DNA of 64,000 bases from Dokdonella_A sp964582225 (GCA_964582225.1 CAZORA010000003.1:1-64000), one strand, 5' to 3'; positions 44,011 through 53,282 are shown, counted from the stretch's first letter. The notes: generated by a model not told the origin, from the sequence alone. Program-made: numbers and translations.

Positions 44011-45725
44011 ATCTCACGCGCCGCGAGTTCATGGGCATGCTGGCGGCTGCGGCGGCGGCCGGACTGCCGCTGGGCCACAGCCTCGGCGCCGCGCGCGGCG
44101 AAAAGGCCCTCTACGAGTTGCCGCGCTTCGGCAACGTCAGCCTGCTGCACTTCACCGACAGCCACGCCCAGCTGCTGCCGCTCCACTATCGCGAGCCGAG
44201 CGCCAACCTCGGCGTTGGCGCCGCGCGCGGGCAGCCGCCGCATCTGGTGGGCGAGCACTTCCTGAAGTACTACGGAATCGCCGCCGGCAGCCGGGAAGCG
44301 TACGCGCTGAGTTCGGTGGATTATCTGAACGCGGCACGGCGCTACGGCAAGGTCGGCGGCTTCGCGCACCTCGCGACCCTGGTCAAGCGCCTGCGCGCAG
44401 AGCGCCCGGGCGCTCTGCTGCTCGACGGCGGCGACACCTGGCAGGGCTCGGCGCAGGCGCTGTGGACACGCGGCCAGGACATGATCGACGCCCAGCTCGC
44501 GCTCGGCGTGGACATCATGACCGGACACTGGGAGTTCACCTACGGCAGCGAGCGCGTGCAGGAAGTTCTCGCCGGCCCGTTCAAGGACAAACTCGCCTTC
44601 GTCGCGCAGAACGTGCAGACCGCGGACTTCGGCGACGAGGTGTTTCCGCCTTATGCGCTGCGCGAAGTCAACGGCGTGCCGGTCGCGGTGATCGGCCAGG
44701 CCTTCCCCTACACGCCGATCGCGCACCCGTCCCGCTTCGTCAGCGAGTGGACTTTCGGCATCCAGGAAGAGCACCTGCAGCAGGCGATCGACAAGGCCCG
44801 CCAAGCCGGCGCCGTGATCGTGGTGCTGCTTTCCCACAACGGCATGGACGTCGACCTCAAGCTGGCCTCGCGCGTGCGCGGCCTCGACGCGATCCTTGGC
44901 GGACACACCCACGACGGCGTGCCGCGCCCGGTCGCGGTGAAGAACCCCGGCGGGCAGACCCTGGTCAGTAACGCCGGCAGCAACGGCAAGTTCCTTGCCG
45001 TGCTGGATTTCGACGTGCGCGACGGCAAGCTGCGCGACTTCCGCTATCGCCTGCTGCCGGTGTTCGCCAATCTGCTCGATGCGGACCCGGACATGCAGGC
45101 CCTGATCGAGCGGCACCGCGCGCCCTGGCGCGAGAAGCTCGAGCAGCCCCTGGCCACCTGCGAGGGCCTGCTGTATCGCCGCGGCAACTTCAACGGCAGC
45201 TTCGACCAGCTGATTCTCGACGCGCTGCGTGCGGTCAAGGACGCCCAGGTCGCCTTCTCGCCCGGCTTCCGCTGGGGCACGACCCTGCTGCCGGGCGAAC
45301 CGATCACCCGCGAGCACCTGATGGACCAGACTGCGATCACCTATCCGACGGTCACGGTCAACGAGTTCAGCGGCGCCCGGATCAAGGCGATCCTCGAGGA
45401 CGTCTGCGACAACCTGTTCAATCCCGACCCCTACTACCAGCAGGGCGGCGACATGGTGCGGGTCGGCGGCATGAGCTACGCCTGCGAGCCCGGCGCGGAA
45501 GCCGGCAAGCGCATCAGCGACCTGCGCATCGACGGCAAGCCGGTCGAGGCCGGCAAGAGCTACAAGGTAGCCGGCTGGGCGCCGGTCGCGGAGGGCGTCA
45601 GCGGCGCTCCGGTGTGGGACGTGGTCGAGGAGTATCTCGCGGCCCACCGCAAGCTCGCGCCGCCCCGAATCGAGCAGCCGCGCCTGATCGGCCAGGACGG
45701 CAATCCGGGCTGGGCCGACGCATGA
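44007..45725 (+). CDS. soxB: SoxB thiosulfohydrolase
   Basis: 572 residues, Tat-exported (LTRREFMGMLAAAAAAG). Dimanganese 5'-nucleotidase-like fold with all metal motifs: LLHFTDSHAQLLPLHYREP, LLDGGDTWQGSAQALWTRGQ, TGHWEFTYG, VLLSHNGMDVDLKLA and LGGHTHDGVPRP. The C-terminal domain has FNGSFDQLILDALR and TVNEFSGARIKAILED. It hydrolyses sulfate from SoxY-bound thiosulfonate. Start is GTG at 44007 overlapping the soxX stop (GTGA). The stop overlaps the next start (ATGA). Confidence 0.96.
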   Translation: MNLTRREFMGMLAAAAAAGLPLGHSLGAARGEKALYELPRFGNVSLLHFTDSHAQLLPLHYREPSANLGVGAARGQPPHLVGEHFLKYYGIAAGSREAYALSSVDYLNAARRYGKVGGFAHLATLVKRLRAERPGALLLDGGDTWQGSAQALWTRGQDMIDAQLALGVDIMTGHWEFTYGSERVQEVLAGPFKDKLAFVAQNVQTADFGDEVFPPYALREVNGVPVAVIGQAFPYTPIAHPSRFVSEWTFGIQEEHLQQAIDKARQAGAVIVVLLSHNGMDVDLKLASRVRGLDAILGGHTHDGVPRPVAVKNPGGQTLVSNAGSNGKFLAVLDFDVRDGKLRDFRYRLLPVFANLLDADPDMQALIERHRAPWREKLEQPLATCEGLLYRRGNFNGSFDQLILDALRAVKDAQVAFSPGFRWGTTLLPGEPITREHLMDQTAITYPTVTVNEFSGARIKAILEDVCDNLFNPDPYYQQGGDMVRVGGMSYACEPGAEAGKRISDLRIDGKPVEAGKSYKVAGWAPVAEGVSGAPVWDVVEEYLAAHRKLAPPRIEQPRLIGQDGNPGWADA

Positions 45726-46684
45726 GTCGGGCGCGCCGGCTGCTGGCGCTGGTCGGCCTTGCCGCAGTCAGCGCACTCGCCAGCGCGGCCCCCTGGCGAG
45801 CTACTGAAATCGAGATGCCGGTGCACCAGCTTGGCCCGCACAGCTGGTATGTGGAGGGGCGGCTCGAGGAAGCGAGCCGCGAGAACGAAGGCTTCATGGC
45901 CAACGCCGGCTTCGTGATCACCGACGAGGGCGTGGTGGTGATCGACGCCCTGGGATCACCCGCGCTCGCCGACCGCATGCTCGCCGAGATCCGCAAGCGC
46001 ACCGAACAGCCGGTCAAGCTCGCGATCATCACGCACTACCACGCCGACCACTTCTACGGCATCGCGGCCCTGCGCGCGGCGGGAGCGAAGATCTGGGCGG
46101 ACGAGCGAGCCAAAGCCTACCTCGGTTCCGAGGCCGCCGAGCGCCGCCTCGCCGAGCGCCGCGCCCTGATCGGCCCGTTCCTCGGCGCGGACTTCAGGCT
46201 GCCGCTGCCTGATCGCTGGATCGACGCCGACGAGAGCTTCCGCATGGGCGGGGTGAAGTTTTCCCTGCGTCGCCTCGGACCCGCACATTCGCCCGAAGAT
46301 CTTGCCGTGCTGGTCGAGCCGGACGGTGTGCTGTATTCGGGCGACGTCGTCTACGCGGGCAGGGTGCCCTTCATCGGCGAGGCCAATACGCGCGACTGGC
46401 TGCGCGCGATCGACCGCATGCTCGCCATTCCGTGTCGCGTGATGGTGCCCGGACACGGCCCGGCCTCCACTCGGCCGCACGAAGACGCCGAGCTGACCCG
46501 CGACTACCTGAAGTTCCTGCGCGAACAGATGGGCCGCGCGGCCGCGAATCTGGAGGACTTCGGCTCCGCCTACGGCAAAGTCGACTGGTCGCGCTTCGAG
46601 TCGCAGCCCACCTTCGACGCGGCCAACCGGCAGAACGCCTATTCGGTCTATCTCGAAATGGAGCAGGAGTCGCTCGGCGAATGA
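45722..46684 (+). CDS. SoxH-like metallo-beta-lactamase-fold hydrolase
   Basis: 320 residues with a signal peptide (LLALVGLAAVSALASAAPW). The zinc-binding motif is IITHYHADHFYGIAAL (HxHxDH), with further ligands in RLGPAHSPEDLAVLV, LYSGDVVYAGRVPFIG and VMVPGHGPASTRPH. Proteins of this kind (SoxH and the quinoprotein-relay hydrolases) are often the last gene of sox operons and are dispensable for thiosulfate oxidation in model species; the substrate is unknown. It overlaps soxB (ATGA) and converges with the CsoR-family gene after 5 bases. Confidence 0.87.
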   Translation: MSRARRLLALVGLAAVSALASAAPWRATEIEMPVHQLGPHSWYVEGRLEEASRENEGFMANAGFVITDEGVVVIDALGSPALADRMLAEIRKRTEQPVKLAIITHYHADHFYGIAALRAAGAKIWADERAKAYLGSEAAERRLAERRALIGPFLGADFRLPLPDRWIDADESFRMGGVKFSLRRLGPAHSPEDLAVLVEPDGVLYSGDVVYAGRVPFIGEANTRDWLRAIDRMLAIPCRVMVPGHGPASTRPHEDAELTRDYLKFLREQMGRAAANLEDFGSAYGKVDWSRFESQPTFDAANRQNAYSVYLEMEQESLGE

Positions 46685-46689
46685 ACGCC

Positions 46690-46959
46690 TCAGGCGAATT
46701 TCACCAGCAGGCGCGCAAGCTCGTCGGTCGAGGCGCGAATCTCCTCGGGATTGGCCGCTTCCTCGACGTGCAGCAGCAGGCTGCAGGCAAGCATTTCGTA
46801 GAAGGCCCGATCCAGGGCGCGCCGCGCGGCGGTCATCTGCATCGCGATCTCTTCGCAGGTGGCGCCGTTTTCGATCAGCGTCTTGATGCCGCGGAGCTGA
46901 CCTTCGACCCGCGCGACGCGCGTTGCGACCTTCTTGCGACCGTCTCGTTCGTCGACCAT
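46690..46959 (-). CDS. CsoR/CstR-family regulator with atypical ligand set
   Basis: All-helical DNA-binding repressor of 89 residues. Helix 1 motif VARVEGQLRGIKTLIENGATC carries the conserved Cys35. In copper CsoR the second helix has an HxxxC pair, and in CstR a single Cys at that last position; here the aligned positions read Ser60 and His64, while another Cys is at 59 (FYEMLACSLLLH). The Cu(I) ligand set is therefore absent. A thiol/persulfide-sensing role would suit the sulfur neighbourhood, as inference. A GGGGGA ribosome site precedes the ATG. The probable target is the inverted repeat at 36141-36158. The gene converges with the sox operon and is divergent from the FadL gene. Confidence 0.82.
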   Translation of the reverse strand: MVDERDGRKKVATRVARVEGQLRGIKTLIENGATCEEIAMQMTAARRALDRAFYEMLACSLLLHVEEAANPEEIRASTDELARLLVKFA

Positions 46960-47196
46960 GAGCTTCCCCCGGGTTCTGCATCATCCACTGCCCGATCGAT
47001 GGGTCGCGCAGCGCCGTCCGCGCATTTTTGCACAGACCGCCGGCATGCGTGGATCGGCGCCGGCGGCAGGGGAGGGCCGGCATCGACATTGGTTCGCTGC
47101 AGGCCTCAGCGGCAATTCTCGTTTCCACCGGCCGGACCGCCAAGCGCGGCCCGTTGATTGACCAACAGCAGATTTCCACACATGGGGAGCAGGGAA

Positions 47197-48510
47197 ATGG
47201 GCAAGGCAACACAAGTTCAAGTCAATCGCCGCCGTCACGCATTCGCGCGCTCGGCGCTCGCGCTCGCGCTGACCACGATCGCCACCGGCGCCTGGGCCAC
47301 CGACGGCTATTTCGCGCACGGCTACGGGATGAAGGCAAAAGGCCGCGGCGGCGCCAGTCTGGCGGTTGCCGATGACGCCTTCGGCGGTGCCAACAATCCA
47401 GCCAGCATGGCGTTCGCGCCGGATCAGGCCGATCTCGGCATCGACCTGTTCAGCCCGCGCCGCTCGGCCAGCCGCAGCGGCCTGGGGCCGGGGCTCGACG
47501 GCAGTGCAAAGAGCGGTCACAACTGGTTTGGCATGCCGGAATTCGGCTACAAGCGGCAAATCAATGACCGGCTGGCGCTGGGCGTCACCGTGTACGGCAA
47601 TGGCGGCATGAACACGGACTATCCGGCGGGCGGCTTCGACTGCGGGCAGGGCCCGGCGAACATGCTCTGCGGCGGCGGCAGCCTCGGTGTGAATCTGGAG
47701 CAGCTGGTGGTGGCGCCGACGCTCGCCTGGTCGTTCGCTCCGGGCCAGGCCATCGGCTTCTCGCCGCTGCTCGCGTATCAGCGTTTCTCGGCCAAGGGCC
47801 TGCACGCCTTTGCGGCGATTCCCGACCTCTCGGTTGCGCCCGCAAGGCTCACCAACAACGGCGTCGACTCCTCGACCGGTGGCGGCCTGCGCGTAGGCTA
47901 TCTCGGCCAGTTCGGCGAGCACTTCTCGCTGGGCGTGAGCTATTCGACCAAGCTCCACATGGGGCGCTTCTCGGACTACGAAGGCCTGTTCGCCGAAGGC
48001 GGCAAGTTCAATCTGCCCGAAAACTTCGGAGTCGGCGTCGCTTTCCGCCCCGCCGGCGACGTCGTGGTGGCGGCCGACTACGTCCGCATCAACTACGGCG
48101 ACATCCCTTCGATCGCGAACCCGAGCATGACGATGGGCCAGCTCGGCTCCGCCGGCGGTCCGGGCTTCGGCTGGAAGGACGTCAACGTGTGGAAATTCGG
48201 CGTCGAGTGGGCCAGCTCGGAAAACTGGACCTGGCGCGCCGGCTACAACCGCAGCGACAACCCGATCCGGGCCAGCGACGTCACCTTCAACATCCTCGCG
48301 CCGGGCGTGGTCACCGACCACCTCACGCTTGGTTTCACCTGGCGCCTCGCCTCCGGCGGCGAATTGACCATGGCCTACATGCACGCCTTCGAGAACTCGG
48401 TGTCCGGTGCCTCGATCCTGCCCGCCTTCATGGGCGGCATGCCGGCCGGCATCGAGACGATCCGCATGTACGAGGATTCCATCGGCATCCAGTACGAGTG
48501 GAAGCTGTAG
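47197..48510 (+). CDS. FadL/OmpP1-family outer-membrane transporter
   Basis: 437 residues. Signal peptide (ALALALTTIATGAWATDG) then the FadL N-terminal hatch GYGMKAKGRGGASLAVADDAFGGANNPASMAF with the typical NPA motif. The remainder alternates in beta-barrel style and ends with aromatic IQYEWKL, a good outer-membrane insertion signal. Such porins import hydrophobic compounds such as long-chain fatty acids or aromatics; the substrate is unknown. I chose ATG at 47197 after GGGAGCAGGGAA; ATG at 47182 is an alternative. It has no close partner gene. Confidence 0.9.
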   Translation: MGKATQVQVNRRRHAFARSALALALTTIATGAWATDGYFAHGYGMKAKGRGGASLAVADDAFGGANNPASMAFAPDQADLGIDLFSPRRSASRSGLGPGLDGSAKSGHNWFGMPEFGYKRQINDRLALGVTVYGNGGMNTDYPAGGFDCGQGPANMLCGGGSLGVNLEQLVVAPTLAWSFAPGQAIGFSPLLAYQRFSAKGLHAFAAIPDLSVAPARLTNNGVDSSTGGGLRVGYLGQFGEHFSLGVSYSTKLHMGRFSDYEGLFAEGGKFNLPENFGVGVAFRPAGDVVVAADYVRINYGDIPSIANPSMTMGQLGSAGGPGFGWKDVNVWKFGVEWASSENWTWRAGYNRSDNPIRASDVTFNILAPGVVTDHLTLGFTWRLASGGELTMAYMHAFENSVSGASILPAFMGGMPAGIETIRMYEDSIGIQYEWKL

Positions 48511-48633
48511 CCAGACCCTTCTGCGTCAGGGGTTCGGCGGGCCATGCAGGCAGCGTCCGCCGAACCCGGTGCAATTGCATTGTTGCGCGGCGTGAGAGGA
48601 CGACGCAGAAGAACGGGGCTGTCTTGCGCAACG

Positions 48634-50802
48634 CTACTGCTGGAAGCCGTTGGCGAAGATCGCGTCGCCGTTGAGCTGCCACCACTGCAGCAGCTCGACC
48701 AGCGCCTGTGGCGTGTTCTGCGCGGGACCTTGACCGGCCTGGTTGGTCTGGTTGATGCCATGGCAGCCATCGCAGGCGCGAATCTCGCCGGCCTGGATGC
48801 TGATCCAGTAACGTTCGCGCACCACGGGCACATGGTTGACATCGGTGCTTTGCCAGCTCAGCGCGCGCCGTGCCGGCACAAACAGCGCTACCGAACCATC
48901 GGCGTAGGTCGTCGCGCCGCCGGCGGGTGCGCCAGGCTCGGGTGGTTGCAGCGTGCGCGCGAGCGGATCGTGCAGCACCTGGGCGAGGACGCGACGGCCG
49001 GGTGTTTCTCCGACGCCGCGGATCTGGTCGGCCTGGAAGAACTGCATGTAAGACACGTCGTAGATACGCCCGCCGTTGCCCACGGTCTGCACGCCACCTG
49101 GAACACGCAGGTTGAACGGCTGCTGGCGGTCGTCCGCGTCGCGCGAGGTGAGGTTGCGGACCACGATCAGGCCCAAACCAGATTGGCGCAGGAAACCGAG
49201 GAAGCTGTTCGGATCGACCCCCCCCTGCGCAAAGGCGGCCAGTTCGGGTGCCTGCAGCGTTTGCGCCGTGAGGGGCGGAATCGCGCGAACGCGCACTTCC
49301 ACCGGTGACAACTCCCACAGCGGACCGCCATAGCTGACCAGTACGTCGGGATCGTAGAAGGAAATCGGTTTGCTGATGCCGTTGGTGAGCATCTCACCCG
49401 GCGTGTACATGCCGCCACCCGCGTTCATGACGCGCAGACGAAAGTCGTAGCGCGGATCGGGGTTCGCGCGCGTACCGTCATTGCCCGCTGCGCGAGGATC
49501 CGTACTGCAGGCGGCGATGAGTTGACCATCGGCCAGCGGCAGCGGGTTGCGACAATGCGCGCTGAAATCGGCTGGCGGCGTACCATCATAGGTGCCCTGG
49601 TTGGCGCGCGCGGTGAGGTAATCCACGCTCAGCAGGTTGGCGGCGACTCCCGGCGGCGCAGTCATCGCGATGATCTGGCCCGAACCGTGCGTGCCGAACT
49701 CCGGCGCGTCAATGGCAAGGTAGCGCCCGGCCTGGGTCGGGTCTTCGGCAATGTGCAGCCAGGCCTCGGCGACATTCGCATTGACGCGCCCGGATGCGCC
49801 GGCGATGAATTCAAACAGCGAAGGATCGTCGTTGAAGCTGCGGTCGAAATAACCAGACAAGTCATGGCGGCCGATGTGGCTGACGGTTTCCTCGCCGCTG
49901 CCGTCCTGGTTGAGTGTCCACGGGAAGAACAGGTTGAAGGTGTGTCCGTTGACGGTGCCGCTGCCCTGGCGCGGCTCGGGAAACACCTCGCTGCGATCGC
50001 CGGTCCGCACCGAGCCGGGTTCTTCGGAGGACCAGTTGAACGTGAGCGGGTCGGCGACATCGTTTTGCTGATCGCGCTGCAGGTGGTCCCAGCGCGTGAA
50101 AACGATGCGCCCGTAGCTGTCGACGAATGGATCGAAGGCACCCGAGGGCGCATGTTCGAGCAAGCTGAGGGTGCCGCTGCCAGGATCGAGCCGCCACAGG
50201 CCGCTGGGCGTGGGTGCCTCTTCGTACTCGTCGAGCTGCGGATACAGATGCCGCTGACCATTGCGCGGCCGGTCGCTGACGAAAACGATGCCACCATCGG
50301 ACGCATAGGTCGGCTGCACGTTGTTGTAGTCGGCGCTTTGACCTGGCACGCGCGCGAACTGCACGGTCTGGCCCTGGCCGAATCCGCTCACTTCGTAGAT
50401 CTGCCAGTACCAGGTGCCCTGCTGGTATATCTGCGTGGGTGCGCCGGTCACGATACTGACCAGCGCGCGCGTGCCATCCCACGACACTGCCGGGTCGCGC
50501 ACTGAGATTGCGCTGGCACCCTGGAATCCGCTGCTGCCCAGTCCAGCCTCGGCGGTGAGATTGCGCGAGCTGCCATCCGGATAGCGGATCCAAAGGTCAC
50601 CGCCGCGCCCGGCCGCCTGCATGCCGCCCCGGTGATTGCCGAATACCGAGCCGATCGTGGTGAAGTCGGCGCTGATCGGATACTGGGTCACGAACAGGAT
50701 CGGGTTGGTCAGGCTCGGCGCGGCCACGGCGCGTGCACCCAAAAACAGGATTGCTGCCGCCACCCCGTAGGCCGATGACTTGAGCCTGGTGCATGCGCCC
50801 AT
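48634..50802 (-). CDS. secreted propeller-like monoheme protein with IFANGF tag
   Basis: 722 residues with a signal peptide (SAYGVAAAILFLGARAVAAP). The first 300 residues have TolB/propeller-like repeats (AVSWDGTRALVSIVT, PTYASDGGIVFVSDRPRNGQ, VDSYGRIVFTRWDHLQRDQQ). The middle part is beta-rich, and near the C-terminus is a single heme-c motif IRACDGCHGINQTNQ. The chain ends LNGDAIFANGFQQ, a variant of the tag seen in two other secreted proteins here. The TRWDHLQRD block and propeller-plus-heme layout recall hydrazine-synthase-alpha-like proteins that occur outside anammox bacteria, but that assignment is weak. ATG at 50802 has GGGAG 8 bases upstream. It runs divergent from the porin's far end and is alone. 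Confidence 0.7.
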   Translation of the reverse strand: MGACTRLKSSAYGVAAAILFLGARAVAAPSLTNPILFVTQYPISADFTTIGSVFGNHRGGMQAAGRGGDLWIRYPDGSSRNLTAEAGLGSSGFQGASAISVRDPAVSWDGTRALVSIVTGAPTQIYQQGTWYWQIYEVSGFGQGQTVQFARVPGQSADYNNVQPTYASDGGIVFVSDRPRNGQRHLYPQLDEYEEAPTPSGLWRLDPGSGTLSLLEHAPSGAFDPFVDSYGRIVFTRWDHLQRDQQNDVADPLTFNWSSEEPGSVRTGDRSEVFPEPRQGSGTVNGHTFNLFFPWTLNQDGSGEETVSHIGRHDLSGYFDRSFNDDPSLFEFIAGASGRVNANVAEAWLHIAEDPTQAGRYLAIDAPEFGTHGSGQIIAMTAPPGVAANLLSVDYLTARANQGTYDGTPPADFSAHCRNPLPLADGQLIAACSTDPRAAGNDGTRANPDPRYDFRLRVMNAGGGMYTPGEMLTNGISKPISFYDPDVLVSYGGPLWELSPVEVRVRAIPPLTAQTLQAPELAAFAQGGVDPNSFLGFLRQSGLGLIVVRNLTSRDADDRQQPFNLRVPGGVQTVGNGGRIYDVSYMQFFQADQIRGVGETPGRRVLAQVLHDPLARTLQPPEPGAPAGGATTYADGSVALFVPARRALSWQSTDVNHVPVVRERYWISIQAGEIRACDGCHGINQTNQAGQGPAQNTPQALVELLQWWQLNGDAIFANGFQQ

Positions 50803-50898
50803 GGAACACTCCCGTGTTTCGACGTGGATTCGGTACCGCTTGGTCATGCCCGTTCGCGAGATACACGATCTTGCCATGCGTCACAGCTGGACGATACT

Positions 50899-51194
50899 GC
50901 GATGATGCTCGATGTCGTCCTGTTCCTCCGCAAATCCCGCCCATACCGGCAACGTATCGAAGAACTCCCGCGGTGCACCGGACCCTCGGCGCCGCAGTTT
51001 GACCGCATGCAAAAGACCTTTGGCTCTCGGCGGGGCGATACCTCTTGAAGACCCGTACCGGCCATGCCGCGCGTCTGCTCGCGCGCAGCCAATCCGCAAT
51101 CCCGGAGATTGCGCTGCAGTGCGGATTTTCCGGCCAGAACGCCCTGTCGCGCCAGTACCGACAGCTCCTCCTCGGAGCCGATCGCAAGGATTGA
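50899..51194 (+). pseudogene. AraC-family regulator relic, frameshifted
   Basis: Two overlapping plus-strand frames together reconstruct the C-terminal DNA-binding domain of an AraC-type regulator. Frame one reads RQRIEELPRCTGPSAPQFDR up to about 51045. Frame two reads YLLKTRTGHAARLLARSQSA and continues EIALQCGFSGQNALSRQYRQ to a TGA at 51192. The join needs a one-base shift near 51027. No sensor domain or plausible start remains. It lies between two minus-strand genes and is probably dead. Confidence 0.65.
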
Positions 51195-51202
51195 CGCGCG
51201 CT

Positions 51203-53020
51203 TCAAGACTGGGCCAGCACGACCCGATCGCGACCCTGCGCCTTGGCGCGATACAGCGCGCCATCGGCGGCTGCGAACCAGTCGGCCGATGCGGTCCTGG
51301 CCAGACCCTCGCGCAGGGCCACGCCGATGCTCGTGGTGACGGCGACCACGCTACCGTCATGCAGCCGCACGCGGATGTCGGCAATCTCCTTGCGGACCTG
51401 CTCGGCAAGGCCCAGTGCTGCCTCTTGGGAATGCTGGGGCGCAAGGATCACGAATTCCTCGCCGCCTAGCCGTCCGACCATTCCCGCGCGCGGTTCGTGC
51501 AGCAGGAGCGCATGCGCGACGATGGCAAGCACGCGATCGCCGGCCAGGTGACCGTGGCTGTCGTTGACGCGCTTGAAGTGATCGATGTCGATCACCAGCA
51601 GCGCATCGGCGCCTTGCCTCGGGCCACCGGTTTCCAGATCACGCAGACGTTGCAGCAAGGCACGCCGATTGGGCAGGCGCGTGAGGCCATCGTGGAAGGC
51701 CTGCTCGTGCAGTGTGGTGGCGAGCCGGCGCTGGGCGCGGATCACCAGCAGGCCCGCGATCACGATGATGCCAAGCACACCAGCGGCCGTGCCCCATGCC
51801 AGCTTGAGCATGCGCTGCGTCTGCGCCTGCTGTTCGAGGATTTCGGAGCGCTGGCGCGCCGCTTCGATGTCCAGTTCCTTGCGCAGGTTCTCCTGCTCGA
51901 GCTCGCGGATCTGTATCGCCTGCTCGCGCTGCACGTAGCGCTGCTCGAGCGCATCGATCAGGCCGGCGCGCTTGGGATCGGAAGCCGGCGCGGCGTCGGC
52001 CTTGAGCTCCTCGTCGAGCGCCACGATCACACTGGCCGGCGCGTGGGTGGCAAGCAGCGCCGATCGCTTGACCTGCCGCAGCTCGAGCACGGTAGGCGGG
52101 CTGTCGATGTCACGCATCGCCTCCAGAGCGGAGTCGGCGGTTGCCAGCGCCTCGGTAGCGCGGCCAAGCCCGAGCAAGGCGCGCGCCTCCTGGACTTGGG
52201 CGATGCAAGCGCTGATCGTGTTCTTGCTGCTGCGTGCCGCTGCCACCGAGCGGCGCGCGGCGTCCAATGCGGCGGCGTGATCGCCGCTGTCGTTGAGATC
52301 CACCGCCAGCCCACTGTAAACACGGCCCGCGAGCGCAGTCTCGCCGGCCGCTTCCACGGTGACCAGGGCCTCACGCCAGCGCACGATCGCCTCCTTCGGC
52401 CGCTTGGCCGTACTCAGCGCACCGGCTTCCATGTATTGCGCCCGTGCCAGCGTCATGGCATTGCCGGTCTGTCGGGCCATCTGCGTGTAGCGATGGCAGT
52501 GCTCCAGGGCACGCTCGGCCTGTTCGGCGGTGAGATAGTCCCAGCACAGCTCGGAGCTCGCGATCGAGCGCAAGTGCGGGTCGCCTTCCGGTACGGCGTT
52601 GGCGGCTGTGAGGGCCGTGACCAGGGCGTCGGCCTGGTCGCCATGATCGAGTTGGCGCTGCGCGCGCAGGAACCCGGCCAGGCTGCGCGCGCCTTCGGTC
52701 CCGGTATCGGCGAGCGCGTCCAGGTGCTGCAGCACTTCCTGCAACGCGACCGGGTCCGGCTTGCCGAGCGCGGCGCCCCCCATGTACCACAGCAGGAACA
52801 TGCGCTGCTTCGGCGCGTCAGCGAAAACCTTGGCTGCAAGTGCGGCGCGCCCTTCGCTGATTGCCGCACCGCGATCGCGCACCGCGGAGCGCCGGTATGC
52901 TTCAAGGTCGAAACCGGTTGCCTTGTCCACCTGCGCGCGCATGGGCGCCGCAAACGCCAGTGCCACCACAAGCAGCATCCCACCCGCACGCCACCGCGCG
53001 CGCACCCCTGAAACCCGCAT
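51203..53020 (-). CDS. TPR-type periplasmic sensor with GGDEF diguanylate cyclase
   Basis: About 605 residues. A signal anchor (MLLVVALAFAAPMRAQ) leads to a periplasmic region of helical TPR-like repeats (about 90-340). A coiled coil follows (REQAIQIRELEQENLRKELD), then one membrane helix (LAWGTAAGVLGIIVIAGLLV) and a cytoplasmic GGDEF domain with DGLTRLPNRRALL, DIDHFKRVNDSHGH and GRLGGEEFVILA (GGEEF is active). The residues before it (HEPRAGMVGRLGG) do not give an RxxD inhibitory site. It senses an unknown periplasmic signal and makes c-di-GMP. ATG at 53020 chosen; a TTG two codons earlier is the alternative. The AraC relic lies 8 bases beyond its stop. Confidence 0.88.
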   Translation of the reverse strand: MRVSGVRARWRAGGMLLVVALAFAAPMRAQVDKATGFDLEAYRRSAVRDRGAAISEGRAALAAKVFADAPKQRMFLLWYMGGAALGKPDPVALQEVLQHLDALADTGTEGARSLAGFLRAQRQLDHGDQADALVTALTAANAVPEGDPHLRSIASSELCWDYLTAEQAERALEHCHRYTQMARQTGNAMTLARAQYMEAGALSTAKRPKEAIVRWREALVTVEAAGETALAGRVYSGLAVDLNDSGDHAAALDAARRSVAAARSSKNTISACIAQVQEARALLGLGRATEALATADSALEAMRDIDSPPTVLELRQVKRSALLATHAPASVIVALDEELKADAAPASDPKRAGLIDALEQRYVQREQAIQIRELEQENLRKELDIEAARQRSEILEQQAQTQRMLKLAWGTAAGVLGIIVIAGLLVIRAQRRLATTLHEQAFHDGLTRLPNRRALLQRLRDLETGGPRQGADALLVIDIDHFKRVNDSHGHLAGDRVLAIVAHALLLHEPRAGMVGRLGGEEFVILAPQHSQEAALGLAEQVRKEIADIRVRLHDGSVVAVTTSIGVALREGLARTASADWFAAADGALYRAKAQGRDRVVLAQS

Positions 53021-53155
53021 CTCCAATCACCAGTATCCGCTCCGTTACGGCATTCCTAGCACAAGGAAGCGACCAACCCAAGCAAGAGATCGTGACGGGT
53101 CGAGCCGGTGGTCGTGGTGCGCGCGCCAGCACGCGCCCCTTCAGGGCTGACGCGA

Positions 53156-53282
53156 CGTAGCCCCGACGAAAAACGTCGATCGATGAGCTGGATGCAGCGC
53201 CTCGAGCGCGTGTTTGGTATCGATATCACCCGTTCTGTCCACGGTGGCGGCGCCGTTTCTATACCCGCGTGCATCTTGGGTG
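53156..53282 (+). pseudogene. IS91-family transposase C-terminal relic
   Basis: Short plus-strand fragment reading EKRRSMSWMQRLERVFGIDI then HGGGAVSIPACIL. It matches the C-terminal end of IS91/IS801-type transposases (MSWAQRLKRVFxIDIExCxxCGGxxxxIAxIE), but the two zinc Cys have become Ser and Gly, and no upstream catalytic part remains. A related fragment lies inverted near 58958-59075. The rest of 53021-53387 shows no gene. Confidence 0.6.

Noticed and set aside
33404..46959. Sulfur region as a recently acquired mobile island
   Set aside because: No integrase, tRNA or direct repeats were seen at its edges, and base composition looks like the neighbouring genes.
51045..51194. TTG-started 49-codon gene
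   Set aside because: It encodes only the last part of an AraC DNA-binding domain; the preceding part is in another frame, so it is a relic.
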